Positions 8,861 through 17,761 of a stretch of DNA of 43,181 bases are shown here, one piece after another. Position 1 is the stretch's first letter, and every line of letters begins with the position of its first letter. The translations under genes and the position numbers were made by a program. The notes under the pieces are model-generated. The model saw only the letters and a list, made by a program, of their open reading frames with translations, was not told the DNA's origin and ran no database searches. Source of the DNA: RUG334 sp045599645 (GTDB lineage Bacteria > Muiribacteriota > Ozemobacteria > Ozemobacterales > Ozemobacteraceae); NCBI GenBank assembly GCA_045599645.1, contig JAZRWI010000015.1:1-43181 (forward strand). Reading direction: 5' to 3'.

Positions 8861-10934
8861 GTTTTAATTCTACCTTTCCTTCTGTTTTTCTTAAACCATC
8901 AATGAAGGTTCTGCGGATATCAGAGAATCTTTTCTTGGGCTTGGATTCTTTACCGGAAACCTGATATGAGCTAAGATCAAAGCATTCGTTTATAGCAACT
9001 TTGTAGAAAGAATCATCTTCAAAACTATCCTTCCATGGAAGAACATTGAAGTTGTCCTGGTTAACTTCTACTGAAAGGCCAGCAAAGCTAATATTCTGAA
9101 GTTTGATACTATCTTGAATTATTTTTCTTATTTGTGAACCTGTTAGCTCTACTATAGAAACACCTTCTTTGGTATTGATGTCAGAAAAAATTCTTGCTAC
9201 AGTAACTGTTTTTAGAGGTTCTCTGGTTTTGTTTACAATAGAAGAATTAACGAAAGCAAAATCAGCTTTACTTTCTTGTCTGATCATTTCTGCGAGAAGC
9301 ATAGCATATTTGAAATTAGAACTGCTTTCTTGAGTTACAGGGTTATCTAAGGTAACTATATCTGAAGATAAGGCTATTCTAATTACATAATCATCATCTG
9401 ATTCCACAAAATTAGGTTTGACTAATGGAGCAATACTTGGTTTCTTTTTTAAATATTCCTTAAAGCTTTCTCTTATCATTCCACGGATTTGTGGTTTGTT
9501 CCCTGATGATAATTCAGGCCAGTCAATGCTATTGGAATACATAAAATCATTAACTGCTACTGTGTAAGTGGCATCTAGTTCCAAAGGTTTGCCATTTACA
9601 TCAATTTGTATGATTCTGCTACCAACAGGATTTAATGTTGAATAACTGCATTCAATACCGGAGCATTGTAGAAAACCTGTTTGTCCACCAGATAAGCTTT
9701 GTTCAATGAGGTTTTCTAATTCGTTACCTTGAATTTCAACTGTTACAAGATTGTTTTCGAAAGGAAGAACTTCATAGAGGTTTCTTAATGTTATTGGCCC
9801 CTCATTAAATATTGATTTGATTCCGCCCGAATTGGTTAAACCAACATCAGAATTGGTAGCTTCTTTCATACTATCGGCAATTATGTAGCCGATACTGGAT
9901 TCTTCCATATATGAATGGGTAAATTTGCCTTGACTCTGGGTGATTGTTTCGTCTAAGAGGTTATCAATCTTGGATTCAAATTTTGAAATTTCTTGAACAA
10001 GATTTGTATCGGGCTTAATTTTACTTGCATCAATAGGCAAAATTCTGTGGAGCCCCTGTTCAATTTGCCATTTACCTGATTGATATTGAACCTTAACAAT
10101 ACCAACACCAGCACCTCTACCAGGAGCAGTCTGACAAACGAGTGGCTTTTCTCCGAACATTACGGATGCCGGACCAATTAAGTCACCTATGATAATATCT
10201 ACATCTGGGAAAATCTTTGATAGATTTTCATTTGAACCTAAGCTTGGGTGATGAGAGAGGAGAACAATGACTTCTGCGCCTTTTTCTTTTAGTTCAGTTG
10301 CGGTTTTCTGAACTGAGGTCTGCATATCTGAAACTTCCAGGCTTAGAATATTATCGTTTCTTGTATTTCGTGCTATGTCGCCTTGTCCTAGGCCTATAAC
10401 ACCAACTTTAATTCCGCCTTTTTCAATCAGTATACCAGGAAGGAATGTATTGCCGACTGAAGATGTTACATCTCTATAGTTACAAGCAAGCATTGGAACA
10501 AGATTGCTTTGAGCAAAGCCTCTTAAAGCATCAAAACCGAATTCAAATTCCAGATTACCTATGGCCATTGCATCGTAACCTGTTTTATTCATCAATCTTA
10601 ATGGAATATCACCCATTGTTAGAGTTGCTTCAGCAGTTCCAAAAAGGGCGTCACCAGTATCAAGGAGAATTACATTATCTGGATTGAAATTAAATGGTAC
10701 AGAGGTTTCTTTTATAAAACCTTTGATAAAGGCTAATCCGCCAACTTCATCATATTGACGGTCATCAATTGTTCCTGCAAAGGGCTTTATCTGACCTCTC
10801 AGATTTGAAGTATAAAATATAACTAAGCTTTTTGTAGGCATCTGAGTGTAGTCATAGATAAAAAGACCACCTAGAATGCATAAAAGTATTAAAGTGACTA
10901 TTGCAAGATTCTTAACCAATTGAATGCTCTCCAA
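8847..10934 (-). CDS. Membrane-anchored UshA/5'-nucleotidase-like protein with degenerate active site
   Basis: 695 residues. An N-terminal hydrophobic anchor (about 7-27) precedes a metallophosphoesterase-like domain (about 35-310) and a 5'-nucleotidase C-terminal domain (about 330-500). A second C-terminal-like domain follows (about 515-680). The usual metal and catalytic motifs are altered: the DxH block reads YTSNLRGQ, GNHE reads GNLEFE, and the late GGHTH reads IIGDLIG, although DTGD and LLSHH survive. It may bind nucleotides without hydrolysing them. The start is uncertain: a TTG at 10934 is the longest, and a TTG at 10919 follows GGAGAG better. It overlaps the cyclase gene by 14 bases and may feed it a signal (inference). 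Confidence 0.75.
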   Translation of the reverse strand: MESIQLVKNLAIVTLILLCILGGLFIYDYTQMPTKSLVIFYTSNLRGQIKPFAGTIDDRQYDEVGGLAFIKGFIKETSVPFNFNPDNVILLDTGDALFGTAEATLTMGDIPLRLMNKTGYDAMAIGNLEFEFGFDALRGFAQSNLVPMLACNYRDVTSSVGNTFLPGILIEKGGIKVGVIGLGQGDIARNTRNDNILSLEVSDMQTSVQKTATELKEKGAEVIVLLSHHPSLGSNENLSKIFPDVDIIIGDLIGPASVMFGEKPLVCQTAPGRGAGVGIVKVQYQSGKWQIEQGLHRILPIDASKIKPDTNLVQEISKFESKIDNLLDETITQSQGKFTHSYMEESSIGYIIADSMKEATNSDVGLTNSGGIKSIFNEGPITLRNLYEVLPFENNLVTVEIQGNELENLIEQSLSGGQTGFLQCSGIECSYSTLNPVGSRIIQIDVNGKPLELDATYTVAVNDFMYSNSIDWPELSSGNKPQIRGMIRESFKEYLKKKPSIAPLVKPNFVESDDDYVIRIALSSDIVTLDNPVTQESSSNFKYAMLLAEMIRQESKADFAFVNSSIVNKTREPLKTVTVARIFSDINTKEGVSIVELTGSQIRKIIQDSIKLQNISFAGLSVEVNQDNFNVLPWKDSFEDDSFYKVAINECFDLSSYQVSGKESKPKKRFSDIRRTFIDGLRKTEGKVELKRAIY

Positions 10935-11008
10935 ATATTAATGTAGCTATATTATAACACAAAAAGAGTTGAAATAAAATCTACTAAACTTAGCATAAAC
11001 AGATATGT

Positions 11009-12922
11009 TTATTCGCGTTTTAAATTCCAAATTTCCATGGTTTCAGGAGATATTTCGTTTATAAACCTAGAAGGATTTACCAGAAAGTCTCTGGAGATCC
11101 TGTCCCATATACCAGATGGGAAAGAAAGTGTTAAGCTCTCCATTGCGCGGGTCATGGCAACATACATTAATCTGCGTTCTTCTTCAAGATTACTATTTGA
11201 TTTTGAAGCCGAGAATGATGGAAAACGTCCTTCTAATACACTGATTATAAAGACATGTCTCCATTCTAATCCCTTTGCAGAATGAATAGTAGATAAAGTA
11301 AGGTAATCTGTGGGTTTTTCAAGAGGATTGATGTTTTCATCATTTTTATCAATAAATAATTCAGATAAAAAATTCTGCAGATTTGCATACCTCGAAGCTA
11401 TTGAAGATATTTGATCAAGGTCTTTTACCTTTTGGTTATAAGAATCTGGTTCATTGATTTTTAAAATTGGCATGTAATAATCAATAACAAAATTTAAAAT
11501 TACTTCCGGGGATTTATTGATAACCTTAACGCATGAAAGAAGCATTTGTGAGAGATTATTTAAGTCCTGTCTGATTTCTTTTTTTACTTTAATATTACTG
11601 AAATCAAATGGTTCTGGTTGCGCTTTGATTTGTTCAAAAATAGAGGTGGCAGTTTCTATGCCTATTCTGTTTAATAGCATTAAAACTCTAAGCCATGACA
11701 TTTTTTCATAAGGATTATTTAATATGCGCAGATAGGAAATAATATCTCTGATATGGTTTGTATCGAAGACTTTGGGGCCACCAACTTTTCTGAATGGGAT
11801 GCCTCTCCTTGCTAACTCCATTTCTAGTTCAAAAGAATAATTAGAATTTCGGAATAGGATAGCCTGAGTTTTCAGCGGATAACCAGCTTTATATAGCTGA
11901 AGAATTCTTTGTGCTATGAAGTTGGCCTCTTCTTTTTCTGAAATACATTTTACGATAGCTATTTTGTTCCCTGCTATTTTGTCAGTAACAAGCTTTTTCT
12001 GAATGCATTCCTTTGAATGTTTAATCAGATTATTGCAGCCTTCTAATATATTTCCATAGCTACGGTAATTTTGTTCCAGCTTAATAATCTGGGCTTTGGG
12101 AAAATGTTTTGAAAACTCTTTAATATTCTCAATTCTTCCGCCTCTGAAAGAATAAATGCTTTGTGCATCGTCTCCTACAACCATAATATTTTGATTTATT
12201 TCAGAAAGTAAATATGTGATTTTAGCCTGGATTATATTTGTATCTTGATACTCATCAACCATAATATATTTATATTGGTCAGAAAGCAGACTTTTATATT
12301 CAGGTATTAGTAGCAGACGATATAAATATTCAAGCAAATCATCATAATCTAATAAATTATTGTTTTTTTTATATTTGTTGTATTCGGAATAAATATATTC
12401 TATTCCTTTTGGGCTGATATTCAGGTTATTGTAATGATTATTTACAATTGTTTCAAAATCAAGATTGTAATTTCTTGCACGCGAAATAATCTGGAAGATT
12501 ATATTTTTCTTGTTCGGTATTGTAAAGTCTCTTAAATATTCACTATTAGACAGTTTTAATGAATAAATAATATCTGCTGAGTCATTGTCATCAATTACAG
12601 TGAAATTTTTGTTGATACCAAGCTTGTTCCCGTATTTTGATAACGTTGTGGCGGCAAAATGGTGAAATGTTCCGCCTTCAACATCATTGCCTTTTACACC
12701 CACAATTGTATTTACTCTAAGAAGCATTTCATAGGCTGCTTTTTTGGTGAATGTAAGTAGAAGTATAGACGCAGGTGAAACTCCGTTTTCTATGAGGTTA
12801 GCAACTCTATAGGTTAATGCAGTTGTTTTCCCTGAACCGGCACCAGCAATACATAATATTGGTCCGTTGAGAGTAGTAACTGCTTTTTTTTGAGCTTTAT
12901 TAAGAATATTTAAATTTATCAT
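11009..12922 (-). CDS. UvrD/PcrA-type superfamily 1A DNA helicase
   Basis: 637 residues. Walker A is GAGSGKTT near residues 28-35, motif II is DEYQDTN, motif III is GDDAQSIYSFRG, motif IV holds LEQNYRS, motif V is LSTIHSAKGLEW and motif VI is YVAMTRAM. All key helicase motifs are intact. It is somewhat shorter than classical UvrD/PcrA (about 720), lacking much of the basic C-terminal tail. The expected role is ATP-dependent 3'-5' unwinding in repair or replication restart. The ATG has no evident SD and lies a few bases after an AT-rich -10-like stretch. Confidence 0.9.
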   Translation of the reverse strand: MINLNILNKAQKKAVTTLNGPILCIAGAGSGKTTALTYRVANLIENGVSPASILLLTFTKKAAYEMLLRVNTIVGVKGNDVEGGTFHHFAATTLSKYGNKLGINKNFTVIDDNDSADIIYSLKLSNSEYLRDFTIPNKKNIIFQIISRARNYNLDFETIVNNHYNNLNISPKGIEYIYSEYNKYKKNNNLLDYDDLLEYLYRLLLIPEYKSLLSDQYKYIMVDEYQDTNIIQAKITYLLSEINQNIMVVGDDAQSIYSFRGGRIENIKEFSKHFPKAQIIKLEQNYRSYGNILEGCNNLIKHSKECIQKKLVTDKIAGNKIAIVKCISEKEEANFIAQRILQLYKAGYPLKTQAILFRNSNYSFELEMELARRGIPFRKVGGPKVFDTNHIRDIISYLRILNNPYEKMSWLRVLMLLNRIGIETATSIFEQIKAQPEPFDFSNIKVKKEIRQDLNNLSQMLLSCVKVINKSPEVILNFVIDYYMPILKINEPDSYNQKVKDLDQISSIASRYANLQNFLSELFIDKNDENINPLEKPTDYLTLSTIHSAKGLEWRHVFIISVLEGRFPSFSASKSNSNLEEERRLMYVAMTRAMESLTLSFPSGIWDRISRDFLVNPSRFINEISPETMEIWNLKRE

Positions 12923-12982
12923 AAATATTTATTAATGCTTTAAGGCTGCGAGTCGATTAATATTGTGAACGGAGACGTTATA

Positions 12983-13060
12983 ATGACTACCATACCACTA
13001 TTTTTTGCCACTGTTTTCAGTATTTTCCTTTCTTTGGAATATACTAAAGACGGCGAATAG
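12983..13060 (+). CDS. Small single-pass membrane peptide (25 residues)
   Basis: ATG at 12983 is preceded by GGAG with 8 bases of spacing. The peptide starts MTTIPLFFATVFSIFLSL and ends EYTKDGE, giving one hydrophobic segment of about 15 residues and a charged tail. A terminator whose T-rich side faces plus begins 5 bases after the stop, which supports plus-strand transcription in this gap. Family not recognised. The size and topology resemble small accessory subunits of membrane complexes, but no partner gene lies on the same strand nearby. Confidence 0.5.
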   Translation: MTTIPLFFATVFSIFLSLEYTKDGE

Positions 13061-13065
13061 ACGAT

Positions 13066-13096
13066 AAGACCGGATATACCGGTCTTACTTTATTTT
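13066..13096 (+). terminator. Intrinsic terminator
   Basis: AAGACCGG (13066-13073), loop ATATA and CCGGTCTT (13079-13086) are followed by ACTTTATTTT. The T-rich tail is on the plus side, so it ends the small peptide transcript. Confidence 0.75.
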
Positions 13097-14295
13097 AGAG
13101 TAGTTCCGGGGTAATAAAAATCAAGTATTTTATGATAATCCTGGCCTTTTTTAGCTAAACCGTCAGCACCGAACAAACACATTCCTACGCCGTCGCCTTC
13201 CCCCATGCCTCTTACAAGCAGACTTCTGCGCAGTGGTTCAAATGTGTATCTCATGCTCTTTATACTGTTAAGGCCATAAAAATTCTGTAAATGTTCTAAA
13301 AAATCAATTCCTTGAATTTCCTGAATTTTTTTACCACGCAATCTAAGCATGAGTATTCTGCCTTCGTCATTTATTTTAAGTGGTTCGCAGTTTATATAGA
13401 TATTTTCTGCACCACCAGCGAATTCCATTGAAAGAAAGTCTTCAACAGAGGATAGGGGAGTTTCTATCGTCCAATGGAAAGAAGGGCTGTGAAAGCAGTT
13501 TTCTGAGCCTTTGTTATTCAAAAGATCACTGTGTGCAATATGATAGGGTTCGTCATCATAGCCATAAACATCCTTAGCAGATGAAATTTTTCCACCACAG
13601 GTGTTGTGATATCTTGGATAAATCAGCTTATCTTTGTAATATAAAAGATGGTTTGGAATTGTTTCGTAAAGCAGGCTTACTATTTCCCTATCTGAACCAG
13701 AACCAATATACTTCAAGCAATGCTTTTCATCGCATACATCAAAATTATCTTCAGGATGCTTACTGTGAGATTTTAAATAATGAATCTTTGTTTCTACTGC
13801 AACAATATGAGCCTTCACTGCTTCTGGTTCACATGAAATCAATTCTGTGGAGGTGCATGAAATAGCATATTGTTTCAGTGGAACTGTATTTACAATTAAA
13901 AGCTTTTCGCCATCGTGTGTAACGTCTATTCTGCCGTGCATAATTCTATGATTCTGTTCTGGCAATTCAAGGCTTAAAATTTCACCACCCGAAATTATTA
14001 CATGGTCGTAGCCGTGTTCGTAAAGTCTTTCAGAGGACATTCTTAATATAATACCTCTTGGTATTAGCATAAGAACAGCGTCTTCACCAGCATGCACTTC
14101 TTCTGTGTAGATTTCCTGAGTTCCTGTAGCCACCTTTTTCATGCATTGTATTTGAAATCTGCCTAAGATAGGTTGAACTCGTAGAGTTGTTATTTCTTTT
14201 CCTTGCTGAATACCAACTTTAATATTCTGAGCGGTAACTGGAAGAGTGAAGGTCATTAATAAAAATATAAACAAGGCTCTAAATGTTTTATTCAT
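13090..14295 (-). CDS. Exported SpoIID/LytB-domain protein
   Basis: 401 residues with a Sec signal peptide (about 1-23, ending VTAQN). The SpoIID-like core is visible in the middle: EAVKAHIVAVETKIHYL, then DVCDEKHCLKYIGS and the conserved YHNTCGGK. In sporulating Firmicutes SpoIID is a peptidoglycan lytic transglycosylase. In non-sporulators such proteins are linked to cell-wall remodelling and division. The normal catalytic region reads STELISCEPEAV where SE(M/V)P is usual, so activity is not assured. Its start overlaps the end of the TPR gene by 8 bases, so the two are translationally coupled. Confidence 0.75.
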   Translation of the reverse strand: MNKTFRALFIFLLMTFTLPVTAQNIKVGIQQGKEITTLRVQPILGRFQIQCMKKVATGTQEIYTEEVHAGEDAVLMLIPRGIILRMSSERLYEHGYDHVIISGGEILSLELPEQNHRIMHGRIDVTHDGEKLLIVNTVPLKQYAISCTSTELISCEPEAVKAHIVAVETKIHYLKSHSKHPEDNFDVCDEKHCLKYIGSGSDREIVSLLYETIPNHLLYYKDKLIYPRYHNTCGGKISSAKDVYGYDDEPYHIAHSDLLNNKGSENCFHSPSFHWTIETPLSSVEDFLSMEFAGGAENIYINCEPLKINDEGRILMLRLRGKKIQEIQGIDFLEHLQNFYGLNSIKSMRYTFEPLRRSLLVRGMGEGDGVGMCLFGADGLAKKGQDYHKILDFYYPGTTLK

Positions 14296-15706
14296 CTGTA
14301 TTACCTGATTTTATGTATTTAAGTATTTCTACAAGAATAAGTGGAATATAAAGCAAAAGCTTTATACATTGGCGAATGAATTCTTTATTCTGAACAGACT
14401 TGGTGACTCTGGAACTCAAACATACATACAAGGAGTTGATTCTCCTTCCAAGACTGTTAGTAAGAAGATATTCCCTTCTAAACCACCTGAATTCATCAAT
14501 AATCCAAGGCTGATCATAATATGCGTATGTGGCTATAAAGCAAAGGGTGTGGTTATAATTTGAATCATAAGATGTTGTGTATCTAGGTTCAAGTGAATAT
14601 ATAGCACCTTTGATTTTAAAGGCCTCTTCATGTTCACCAAGGTATTTTAAGGTGGAGTAATATTGATCTAATAAATCGATATTATCAGGGTTTATTTCTA
14701 ATGCTTTAATGAAGCATTCCTTAGCTTTTTTGAAATTATTAGAACCTAATGAGCTACCGAGATGAATGCCTTTTTGCAAAAAAGTTGAACCGGCTTTTAC
14801 GTATAGCTTATATTTAACTTCAGATACTTCTTCCTTAGCTTGTTTTACATCAAGATAATCAGTATTTGTATTTTCTGCTTCAAATAAAGCTAAGTCTGCG
14901 TCTTTAAAGCGTCTAAGTTCAACAAGGGCTTTACCTTTAAGAATTAAAATCTTTGCAGGAATAACTAAGGAAGTGCTTAATTTTTCAATTTTATCAATCA
15001 GCAATTGATATTTTTTTTCGTCAAACAATGCTAATAATTCATCATAGGTATCGTTGTCTAAATGGACATCATTATATGCAAAGTTAGTTGCTTTTTCTGA
15101 TTCAGTTTTTTCTTGAGCCACTTTAAGAATTACAGATTTATCTCTTAAAGAAGGCTTTAATGCTAGTATTTTGTCCTGAACCTGCTGGGCTTCTTCTTTT
15201 TCATCAGCTATCTGACAGCATTCCTGCCAGCCTTTTAAAGCCATTAGATTTTTTGAATCATAGGAAAATGCAAGTTTATATAAATCTTTGGCTTTTTTAT
15301 TGAGATTTTCGAGCTGCAGAGTTTTGTCGGCTCGCATTTTATCTCTGACTAGTGGATTTGCTTTTTTTATGCTATCTTCAAGATTTTTGAGTTTTTCAAG
15401 TCTTTCAAACTGTATATTGTTGGCCTGCAAAATCAGGTTATCAACATAAATCTTGGTTGCGGTTTCGAATATTTCCTGAAATTCAAGATTATCTGGATAG
15501 CAATAACCTATTGAGGCTAAAAATTCAAAATTTTCTTTATGAGCGCTGAGACGGTTTATCTCAACGAATATATTTTTTACAAACTCTAAGTCAGCTGGGT
15601 TTTCCTGAGTATAAGACTTATTAAAAAGCTTAAAAGCAGCTTTTATGTCTCTATTCCTTATCAGGATTATAATTCTTTTTTTATTATCAACTGTTTTGTT
15701 TGCCAT
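14288..15706 (-). CDS. TPR-repeat protein with C-terminal membrane segment
   Basis: 472 residues, mostly helical. TPR-like repeats are clearest at about 145-185 and 225-375, including KAKECFIKALEINPDNIDLL. A hydrophobic segment near the C-terminus (LLLYIPLILVEIL) would tail-anchor it with the repeats in the cytoplasm. It probably scaffolds a membrane or cell-wall complex with the overlapping SpoIID-like protein (inference from the 8-base overlap). A small membrane protein gene lies 49 bases upstream on the same strand. Confidence 0.65.
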   Translation of the reverse strand: MANKTVDNKKRIIILIRNRDIKAAFKLFNKSYTQENPADLEFVKNIFVEINRLSAHKENFEFLASIGYCYPDNLEFQEIFETATKIYVDNLILQANNIQFERLEKLKNLEDSIKKANPLVRDKMRADKTLQLENLNKKAKDLYKLAFSYDSKNLMALKGWQECCQIADEKEEAQQVQDKILALKPSLRDKSVILKVAQEKTESEKATNFAYNDVHLDNDTYDELLALFDEKKYQLLIDKIEKLSTSLVIPAKILILKGKALVELRRFKDADLALFEAENTNTDYLDVKQAKEEVSEVKYKLYVKAGSTFLQKGIHLGSSLGSNNFKKAKECFIKALEINPDNIDLLDQYYSTLKYLGEHEEAFKIKGAIYSLEPRYTTSYDSNYNHTLCFIATYAYYDQPWIIDEFRWFRREYLLTNSLGRRINSLYVCLSSRVTKSVQNKEFIRQCIKLLLYIPLILVEILKYIKSGNTDE

Positions 15707-15755
15707 GATAATATTTTATAACACAAAACAGCTGATAATATCATTACTTTTATGC

Positions 15756-15917
15756 TTATTTTTGCTTTTTATTTTTTGAACTTCTTCCGTAATATGACAA
15801 GTCTCGTACCTTGTCTTTTAGAAGAAGTCTTCTTTTTTGTCTATATTTATAAAATGTAAACAGGAAAGAACAAAACAAAACTGCTACCAAACCAAACAGA
15901 AAATTTTCATTCTTCAT
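15756..15917 (-). CDS. Small single-pass membrane protein (53 residues)
   Basis: ATG at 15917 is preceded by AAAGGGAG with good spacing. The N-terminus MKNENFLFGLVAVLFCSF runs into a hydrophobic segment (about 6-22), then a strongly basic tail (YRQKRRLLLKDKVRD). This N-in or N-out single-pass, basic-tail layout resembles small accessory proteins such as CcmD, but no cytochrome c genes are visible, so no function is assigned. It is first in the run toward the TPR and SpoIID-like genes and divergent from the hydantoinase gene. Confidence 0.6.
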   Translation of the reverse strand: MKNENFLFGLVAVLFCSFLFTFYKYRQKRRLLLKDKVRDLSYYGRSSKNKKQK

Positions 15918-15933
15918 ATTATTCTCCCTTTAT

Positions 15934-15962
15934 TTGATTAAATATCTCGACTGTTATATAAT
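15934..15962 (+). promoter_or_regulatory. Sigma-70 promoter of the hydantoinase gene
   Basis: TTGATT (15934-15939), a 17-base spacer and TATAAT (15957-15962). It lies about 38 bases upstream of the SD-led ATG at 16000 and rules out the in-frame ATG at 15934. Confidence 0.75.
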
Positions 15963-15999
15963 TTTTCTAAACCATTTTTTTAAAAAAAAGGGGAAGCTA

Positions 16000-17376
16000 A
16001 TGTTTGATTTAGTTATAAAAAATGGATTCGTATTTTACGGTGATTCTCTAATAGATGCAGATTTGGCCATAAATGGTGAAAAAATAGCCGCAATTGGTAG
16101 CAATCTTGAGGGGAAAAAGGAAATAGATGCTAAGGGTAAATGGGTTTTACCTGGTGCAATAGATGCACACACTCACTTTTCACTTCCTTTTTATGATGCT
16201 GTATCTGCTGATGATTTTTATACAGGCAGTGTAGCCGGTGCTGCTGGTGGTGTAACAACATTTATTGATTTTACTGCTCAGGAAAATGGCGAAGGCTTGA
16301 TTTCAAGTCTTAACAGAAGATTTGAAGAAGCAAAGCCTGCCTCAATAGATTATTCATTGCATGCTTGTATTGCTAAATTTACAGAACAAGTAGCCGACGA
16401 AATAAAGCTTTTGCCAGACTTAGGCATCAGAAGCTTTAAGATTTTCACTGCTTATAATAAAATTGGAAGAATGCAGAACGATGAAAATCTTTTCCGCATC
16501 ATGGAGCTTTGTAAAAAGAATGATATTCTTGTAACAGTTCATGCTGAAAACGGTATGGTAATTGATTATCTTACCGATTTGGCAACAAATAAAAATGAAA
16601 TCGGAATAAAGGCATTACCAACTACTCGCCCTGTATTTACAGAAAGTGAAGCAATTGCAAGGGTTTGCAATTTTGCTAAGTTTACTGGATGTAAAACACA
16701 TGTTGTTCATGTATCAAGCGGTGATGGTGCAGAAGCATTGAGAAAAGGAAGAATTAACGGTGCACCTGTAACTGGTGAAACCTGTCCTCAGTATTTATAT
16801 CTTGATGATTCTGTATTTGACGAAAAGAATGGCCATTATTGGGGATGCTGCCCACCGGTAAGACCTAAGGAACAGCAGGCTAATATCTGGCAATGTCTGG
16901 CTAATAAGGATTTATCAATGGTTGCTACCGACCATTGTCCTTTCTATAAAGCTGATAAAGATACCTGGGGTGGTTCTATTAATCGTCTTCCTATGGGTAT
17001 TCCCGGAATTGAAACAATGCCTGTCTTAGTTTTGAATGGTATTCATAATGGTAAGTTGGAACTTGCTACTGCTATAAAGTCAATAACTGAAAATCCCGCT
17101 AAGATTTTTGGCATGTATCCTGAAAAAGGTTCATTGATTCCTGGCACTGATGCAGATGTTATGATTTATGATCCTAATGCAAAGAATACTATTAAGCAGC
17201 AGAATCTTCATATGAATAACGACTATTCAGTATATGAAGGCTTAGAAATTCAAGGTCGTAATGAAATGACAATTCTTCGTGGAAAAGTAATTTATGACTT
17301 GAATAAAGGCTGGCAGGGTGAAAAGGGTAGTGGACGTTTTATAAAGCGCAATCCTCCGGCAGCTGAATTCTTCTAA
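16000..17376 (+). CDS. hydA: Dihydropyrimidinase / D-hydantoinase
   Basis: 458 residues, the normal family length. GAIDAHTHFS holds the HxH zinc ligands, SFKIFTAY holds the Lys expected to be carbamylated, VTVHAENG and THVVHVSSG supply further His ligands and ATDHCPF the catalytic Asp. Such enzymes reversibly open dihydropyrimidine or 5-substituted hydantoin rings in cytoplasmic pyrimidine degradation. The start at 16000 follows GGGGAAGC with good spacing. It is a single-gene unit with its own promoter and terminator. No beta-ureidopropionase or carbamoylase gene is adjacent, so whether it serves pyrimidines or other cyclic ureides is open. Confidence 0.85.
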   Translation: MFDLVIKNGFVFYGDSLIDADLAINGEKIAAIGSNLEGKKEIDAKGKWVLPGAIDAHTHFSLPFYDAVSADDFYTGSVAGAAGGVTTFIDFTAQENGEGLISSLNRRFEEAKPASIDYSLHACIAKFTEQVADEIKLLPDLGIRSFKIFTAYNKIGRMQNDENLFRIMELCKKNDILVTVHAENGMVIDYLTDLATNKNEIGIKALPTTRPVFTESEAIARVCNFAKFTGCKTHVVHVSSGDGAEALRKGRINGAPVTGETCPQYLYLDDSVFDEKNGHYWGCCPPVRPKEQQANIWQCLANKDLSMVATDHCPFYKADKDTWGGSINRLPMGIPGIETMPVLVLNGIHNGKLELATAIKSITENPAKIFGMYPEKGSLIPGTDADVMIYDPNAKNTIKQQNLHMNNDYSVYEGLEIQGRNEMTILRGKVIYDLNKGWQGEKGSGRFIKRNPPAAEFF

Positions 17377-17380
17377 AATA

Positions 17381-17422
17381 AAAAGAGGCTTCGAATATTA
17401 AATGTTATTCGAAGCCTCTTTT
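17381..17422. terminator. Bidirectional intrinsic terminator
   Basis: AAAAGAGGCTTCGAAT and ATTCGAAGCCTCTTTT form a 16-bp perfect stem with a 10-base loop. Confidence 0.9.
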
Positions 17423-17442
17423 CTATCTGAAATTTTGGTAAT

Positions 17443-17480
17443 AAAAAAAGAACCGACTCTAGAAAATCGGTTCCTTTTTT
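17443..17480. terminator. Intrinsic terminator of the ribosomal operon
   Basis: GAACCGA/TCGGTTC stem (17450-17473) with A and T runs on either side. It terminates rplU-prp-rpmA on minus and backs up the hydantoinase terminator. Confidence 0.85.
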
Positions 17481-17491
17481 ATTCGATTTGA

Positions 17492-17761
17492 TTAGTTAGC
17501 AGCTTCAGCTTCTTCAGGAATTACGCTTACAGCATGTTTTCCCTTATACCAACCGAACTTTACAACGCCGTCAGTAAGAGCGAACAGAGTGTCGTCCTTA
17601 CCAAGACCAACGTTAAGAGCTGGATGAATCTTAGTGCCGTTCTGTCTAACAATGATGTTACCAGCGATTACGTGTTCGCCAGCATACTTTTTAATACCAA
17701 GTCGTTGAGCATTAGACTCTCTACCATTGGTTGATGAGCCTTGTCCCTTCTTATGAGCCAT
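17492..17761 (-). CDS. rpmA: 50S ribosomal protein L27
   Basis: 89 residues beginning MAHKKGQGSSTNGRES, the universally conserved N-terminal tail that reaches the peptidyl-transferase centre. AGEHVIAGNIIVRQNGT is also canonical. There is no Firmicutes-type N-terminal extension: the ATG overlaps the end of prp by 11 bases and follows AGGAGATTTATC, so the start is well fixed. It is last in the rplU-prp-rpmA operon. The C-terminus ends in a short Glu/Ala tail. Confidence 0.97.
   Translation of the reverse strand: MAHKKGQGSSTNGRESNAQRLGIKKYAGEHVIAGNIIVRQNGTKIHPALNVGLGKDDTLFALTDGVVKFGWYKGKHAVSVIPEEAEAAN

Noticed and set aside
13066..13096. Terminator for the SpoIID-like gene on minus
   Set aside because: The minus-side tail is not T-rich, so the hairpin fits plus-strand termination better.
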